A stretch of 64,000 bases of DNA, taken from positions 1-64,000 of the forward strand of contig CACZFH010000009.1 of NCBI GenBank assembly GCA_902780395.1, given 5' to 3'. This document shows positions 60,179-64,000 of this stretch, in pieces. Position 1 is the first letter of the stretch. Each line of letters starts with the position of its first letter. The stretch comes from an uncultured Erysipelotrichaceae bacterium (GTDB lineage: Bacteria > Bacillota_I > Bacilli_A > RF39 > UBA660). Under the pieces are notes generated by a model. The model saw only the letters and a program-made list of their open reading frames with translations. It had not been told where the DNA came from and ran no database searches. The position numbers and the translations under genes are program-made.

Positions 60179-61306
60179 ATGAATAATATAGAAGAAGCTA
60201 AAAAAAATTTTTTAAAGAAAGAAAAAGATCTTAGTAAATATGCTACTAAAACGAGTGATGCTATTAGACTTAGAGAAGATAATGAGGATATAAGGCCAGC
60301 ATTCTTTAGAGATATTGATCGTATTATTTATTCATTAAGTTATACTAGATATCTTGATAAGACTCAGGTATTTACTAAATCTGAAAATGATCATATTAGT
60401 AAGAGAATTACGCATGTTCAATTTGTTAGTAAAATTGCTAGAACAATAGGAAGGGCTTTATCTTTAAATGAAGATTTAATTGAAGCTATTGCATTAGGAC
60501 ATGATATTGGGCATACACCATTAGGTCACTCTGGAGAGGCTATTCTAAACGATATTTCAAGAAGAGAATTAGGAGAATATTTTGCTCATAATATTCAAAG
60601 TGTAAGGCATTTAATGAATGTAGAACATTATGGAGAAGGATTAAACTTAACTATTCAAGTTTTAGATGGAATTATGTGTCATAATGGAGAAATTTTGAAT
60701 GCTATATATGAGCCTGTTGCTAAGACTAAGGAAGAGTTTTTAAAAGAATATGAAGAAGCTTACTATGATCTTAAAAAAGCTAATAAAAATCATCCTATGA
60801 CTTTAGAAGGATGTGTTGTTAGAATTAGTGATGTTATTGGTTATATTGGAAGAGATATTGAAGATGCTATTATGATAGGTAAAATAAAAAGAGAAGATAT
60901 TCCTAATGAAATTACTTCTGTATTAGGTACTACTAATAAAGATATTATTAATACAATTATTTTAGATATTATTGAACATAGTATGGGTAAGCCTTATATA
61001 GAAATGAGTCCAAAAGTATATGATGCATTGCTAAAATTAAAGAATTTTAATTATCAATATATTTATCAATATAGTTTAAGTTTAGAGGAAAAAGAGTTCT
61101 ATACAAAGGGTATGAATTGTATTTATGAGTGCTATTTAAATGATTTGGAAAATAAGAATATGGATAGTATAATTTATAAAATCTTTTTAAACGAGCAATG
61201 TTCTTCTTATTTGGATTATACTTCTGATAAAAGAAAGGTAATTGATTTTATAGCTGGTATGACAGATGAGTTCTTTATTAAAGAAATTAATAAGAATATG
61301 AAATAA
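60179..61306 (+). CDS. dgt: dGTPase-like HD-domain triphosphohydrolase
   Basis: 375 aa. HD domain with RITHVQFVSKIARTIGRAL (first His), then ALGHDIGHTPLGHSGE with His108-Asp109, and an Asp in RISDVIGYIGRDIEDAI as last ligand. This is the pattern of dGTP triphosphohydrolases, which split dNTPs into nucleoside and tripolyphosphate; such enzymes can also limit phage replication. The starting KYATKTSDAIRLREDNEDIRPAFFRDIDRIIYS is the family's typical N-terminus. Shorter than E. coli Dgt, similar to Bacilli homologues. Terminator GACAAG..CTTGTC with T-rich tail follows (61329-61350). Confidence 0.9.
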   Translation: MNNIEEAKKNFLKKEKDLSKYATKTSDAIRLREDNEDIRPAFFRDIDRIIYSLSYTRYLDKTQVFTKSENDHISKRITHVQFVSKIARTIGRALSLNEDLIEAIALGHDIGHTPLGHSGEAILNDISRRELGEYFAHNIQSVRHLMNVEHYGEGLNLTIQVLDGIMCHNGEILNAIYEPVAKTKEEFLKEYEEAYYDLKKANKNHPMTLEGCVVRISDVIGYIGRDIEDAIMIGKIKREDIPNEITSVLGTTNKDIINTIILDIIEHSMGKPYIEMSPKVYDALLKLKNFNYQYIYQYSLSLEEKEFYTKGMNCIYECYLNDLENKNMDSIIYKIFLNEQCSSYLDYTSDKRKVIDFIAGMTDEFFIKEINKNMK

Positions 61307-61395
61307 TTATTATAAATATAGTTATAGAGACAAGTAAATTCTTGTCTTTATTTTTGTTTTATGGTATTATAGCAATTACATTTGGGGGCTATGTT

Positions 61396-62307
61396 ATGGG
61401 ACTACAAGACTTTTTTATGCAAAAAAAAATTAAAGAAAAAAAAGCACTTTTAGAAAGAAATTTTGGTTCTTATGGTAAGGTTGTTGAGCAAGATAAGAAA
61501 ATTATGGTTTATGTTTCTCAGAAATTTGTAGAGGGAAAGAGACATATTAATTTTAATTGGTTATATGATATTGATCATCTTGTAAGTCATACTGAGATGT
61601 GTGATGCTTTTGAAGACTTTTCAATTCATTATATTATAGATGGATTGACTTTCTCAGATGATGTTTATTTTACCTTTCCAATTTTTGGTAATATATGTAT
61701 TTCTCATTGTTTTTTTGAAGCAGATGTGGATATTTATAATGAAGGAGCTAATACTACTTTGGATAATAATCGTTATTGTGGATCTCTTTGTGTATATCCA
61801 ACTTCTCAACACTTTATTATTGATGTAGATAGTAAATGTACAATTAAAAATGACGAAATGAAAAATTGCTTTGATGATCAACTATTTAAAAAACTTAAAA
61901 TTTATTCAGATGAAGTTGTGATTATTTCTTCTAATCTACATGTAAATTAGGCAATTATTATCAGTAAAGAAATGATTATGAAGAATTCAAAAATAGTATC
62001 AGAAGGTGATATTTCTATAAATGCTAATAGAATACAAGCAAAAGATTGTTTAATACAGTCTAAATCTGCAGTAATGATTGAAAATAAATGTTTAAATTTT
62101 GATGGAAAAGTAGAGGCTCCAATATATTTTTATAATAATGATGATTTATCACCGAAGGTGGTTGTTGAAAAAAATAATGCCAGAAAAGATTTTGTAAATG
62201 TATTACGGCAAATAAGAGATTCTCTTAATCAGCAAAATCAAGAAAAGATTCTTTCTTTTCAAAGAGAATTAGAATCTCAAAAAGTAGGGAAATTATTAAT
62301 CAAATAG
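61396..62307 (+). pseudogene. Beta-helix-like family protein, copy 1, interrupted by one TAG
   Basis: Reading starts at ATG 61396 (GGGGG upstream). The frame LHVN-TAG-AIIISKEMIMKNSK (TAG at 61948-61950) continues without shift to 62307. Copy 2 has LKVSKFKTITKQLIMENSK at the same place, residue for residue, so a Lys codon has become TAG. Everything else aligns: FDGKVEAPIYFYNNDDLSPKVV against FNGKVDSPIYFYNHEDLSTCVV. Without suppression the product ends after 184 aa and loses the last turns and coiled C-terminus. It could be restarted at ATG 61972. Family: short repeating strands as in right-handed beta-helices; role unknown. Confidence 0.75.
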
Positions 62308-62324
62308 TTTGAGGGAGGTTCATT

Positions 62325-63101
62325 ATGGCTATATTGGATATTATAAAACAAAAGAATAGAGAAAGTTTTATTAATAAAAGATATAAAGATCTAGGAAAGG
62401 TAGTTATTAATGATGAAGATATAACAGTTTATGCTTCTTTAGAGTTAGTTAGTGATAAAGATATATTATTCTGTGCTGGTATGTTTTCAATTGGAGAAAA
62501 CCATAGTTATTCAATTGAGCCTGTTACTTTTATTTTTGAGAATATTACTTTTCATAAAAGTATTATTGTTGCTATTAGAAATGGGGCAAATGTAATTTTT
62601 AAGAATTGTGTTTTTGATGATAAAGTTGTTTTTTTTAATTCTGTTAACTTAGAACTAATTAATAACTATTATAATTATGGTTTTTTTGTAACGACAGATT
62701 TATGTTCTGGAGATGTTACTATACAAAATGATTATTCTATTGGTAGTTTTAATTATGTAGATAATGGAGATGTTTCTATTCAATGTAATAAATTAGAAAT
62801 AGTTAACACTAATTTGAAAGTTTCTAAATTTAAGACTATTACTAAGCAATTGATTATGGAGAACTCTAAAATAATATCAGATAGTGAGATTATTATTAAG
62901 TCCTTAAGTATGCAGGCAAATGATTGTTTAATACAATCTAATTTTGGAGTAGCAATTGAAAATAGAAATAATGATTTTAATGGTAAAGTAGATTCTCCTA
63001 TATATTTTTATAATCATGAAGATTTATCGACATGTGTGGTAAATGAAGAAATGAAAGCTAGAAAAATTTATTTCATATCATTAGGAAGGATATTAATATA
63101 A
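62325..63101 (+). CDS. Beta-helix-like family protein, copy 2
   Basis: 258 aa, cytosolic by lack of signal. After a basic start (KQKNRESFINKRYKDLGKVV) come regular short strands with Asn/Cys ladders (FENITFHKSIIVAIRNGANVIFKNCVFDD; written in part) typical of pentapeptide-like or right-handed beta-helix folds, then IQANDCLIQS-type turns and a PIYFYNHEDLS motif. GGGAGGT ribosome binding site. Closely related to its neighbours on both sides; compared with copy 1 it lacks the C-terminal coil. No known family recognised. Confidence 0.7.
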   Translation: MAILDIIKQKNRESFINKRYKDLGKVVINDEDITVYASLELVSDKDILFCAGMFSIGENHSYSIEPVTFIFENITFHKSIIVAIRNGANVIFKNCVFDDKVVFFNSVNLELINNYYNYGFFVTTDLCSGDVTIQNDYSIGSFNYVDNGDVSIQCNKLEIVNTNLKVSKFKTITKQLIMENSKIISDSEIIIKSLSMQANDCLIQSNFGVAIENRNNDFNGKVDSPIYFYNHEDLSTCVVNEEMKARKIYFISLGRILI

Positions 63102-63107
63102 TAATTT

Positions 63108-63878
63108 ATGAATCTTTTAGATATATATAATAATAGGCAAATAGAAAAAATAGTAAAAAAGAAATATGAAAATATGGGAAATGTTTTTATGACAGATGGT
63201 ATTCCTACTGTATATATTTTCCATGATTTAATTGATTATAATTATCATTTAGATGGAGTTTATAAATATCGTTTTAATCATCTAAAATCTATTTTGCCAA
63301 TTCATTTTATTTTTGATGGAATTATTTTTCATAAAGATATCAATTGTACTATTGGGAAGGGAGCCAAGGTTTTCTTTAAGAATTGTGTTTTTAATAGTCA
63401 TTTAAATATATTTAATAAGGGTAATATTGTTTTGGAAAATAATAATTATTCTAAGGGTTTTTTTGTTACTGGTGATTATCATTCTGGAAATATTGTGATA
63501 AAAAATGATGGTAATTATGATTGCTTTGATATGATAGATTATGACGAGGATTCAATATTTAAACTTGATGGGGAAAGAATAGATATTATTGATTCTCATA
63601 TTGAAGCTTATGGGCATAAAATATCTTTATGTGGTACTAAGAATATTAATATTTGTCATTCTAAAATATCTGGAAATATTATTGATATATCATCTTATCA
63701 TATTAGTGCTATTGATAGTGTTTTTTTTGCTACTGAAATGATGACAGTGTGGGATATAAAAAATAGTTTTGAAGGAACTGTTTATGCTCCATTATTAGAT
63801 TATAATGGTAATCAGTTTTCTTCTAATTATGACACTAATTATATTAAGGATTTCAATGGTAATAGAATAAAAAAATGA
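63108..63878 (+). CDS. Beta-helix-like family protein, copy 3
   Basis: 256 aa. Same order of elements as copy 2: a basic start with IEKIVKKKYENMGNVFM, HFIFDGIIFHKDINCTIGKGAKV then FFKNCVFNS, FFVTGDYHSGNIVIKND, and a closing EGTVYAPLLDYNG in place of PIYFYN. More diverged than copies 1 and 2 are from each other. Six bases after copy 2, so part of one operon. Tandem copies with different amounts of change suggest diversification of a binding surface, but no function is known. Confidence 0.7.
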   Translation: MNLLDIYNNRQIEKIVKKKYENMGNVFMTDGIPTVYIFHDLIDYNYHLDGVYKYRFNHLKSILPIHFIFDGIIFHKDINCTIGKGAKVFFKNCVFNSHLNIFNKGNIVLENNNYSKGFFVTGDYHSGNIVIKNDGNYDCFDMIDYDEDSIFKLDGERIDIIDSHIEAYGHKISLCGTKNINICHSKISGNIIDISSYHISAIDSVFFATEMMTVWDIKNSFEGTVYAPLLDYNGNQFSSNYDTNYIKDFNGNRIKK

Positions 63879-63898
63879 TTTGAAAAATCAAGTATATA

Positions 63899-63927
63899 TT
63901 GCTTTTTTTGGGATATTATGATATAAT
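63899..63927 (+). promoter_or_regulatory. Promoter of the next gene (beyond the window)
   Basis: TTGCTT (63899-63904), 17 bases, TATAAT (63922-63927), then GGAAAGGA. No start codon can be fixed before the window ends. Confidence 0.65.
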
Positions 63928-64000
63928 ATGTCTACTTTTGTTGGAAAGGAATTTTTAGGAATAATCCTTTATTCTTTGAAATAAAAGATTGATATTTGTT

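Overview
The window is a very AT-rich stretch of a low-G+C Firmicutes genome. The later half carries the Bacillus-type gene order ireB-ruvX-DUF1292-mltG-trmR-trhP1-trhP2, together with feoAB, a CIRCE-controlled hsp20, rluD and a hybrid histidine kinase. TGA is used as stop and TGG as Trp, so this is not a Mycoplasma-type code. An uncultured gut Bacilli lineage (RF39-like) is my best guess, made without a database search.

Positions 1 to about 28,100 form an accessory island. I read it as a tandem array of at least seven integrated units. Junctions recur near 1,690, 11,190, 16,575, 22,355, 23,385, 24,693 and 25,286: a short core like CCCCTGAA, usually followed by a hairpin, with paired direct repeats (TCTAGATACC..CCAGATAC, CAACCACC, or CTCRAGTGTG) nearby that look like integrase arm sites. 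Only one unit (about 1,690-11,190) keeps an integrase. It also has a MobV relaxase, a candidate oriT, a RepA-like ATPase, a small DNA-binding protein and an XRE repressor. The other units carry cargo only: a truncated P-loop kinase and a DUF3644 gene; an HNH protein with a DnaQ/PD-(D/E)XK/zinc-ribbon nuclease; an XRE-ABC ATPase fusion with its permease; an AAA/DUF4143 ATPase; an EamA transporter; and an ASCH-NUDIX, WYL and SIS set. Three related membrane-tethered XRE regulators recur across units. Three copies of a roughly 61-bp palindromic repeat sit just behind genes.

Between 22,440 and 25,140, two tandem units and a third distant copy each hold what looks like a complete convergent type I toxin-antitoxin locus: a strong promoter driving a short antisense RNA, and on the other strand a tiny hydrophobic peptide gene with a good ribosome binding site. 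The third toxin copy is decayed, and a fourth relic lies at 28,041-28,095. None of these toxin genes is long enough to be found by ordinary ORF calling. I consider this array of small, integrase-less units, some carrying nothing but an addiction module, the most interesting feature of the window.

From about 28,180 the window looks like resident chromosome: a GT-C-like membrane protein, surface proteins, one intact IS3-family element, glyA, a beta-helix protein, and a ferrous-iron locus (feoA, feoA, feoB) with a divergent TetR gene and three matching 20-bp operators. These are followed by hsp20, rluD, an AMP-binding enzyme, a hybrid histidine kinase, TspO, rhomboid, and the ireB...trhP2 operon. 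Inside that operon, between ruvX and the DUF1292 gene, sits a 792-bp insertion. It is far richer in G+C than its surroundings and is flanked by an 81-bp imperfect direct repeat, so that both host genes remain intact and a foreign ORF is placed behind a duplicated host ribosome binding site. The window ends in three tandem beta-helix-like paralogues, the first interrupted by one in-frame TAG.
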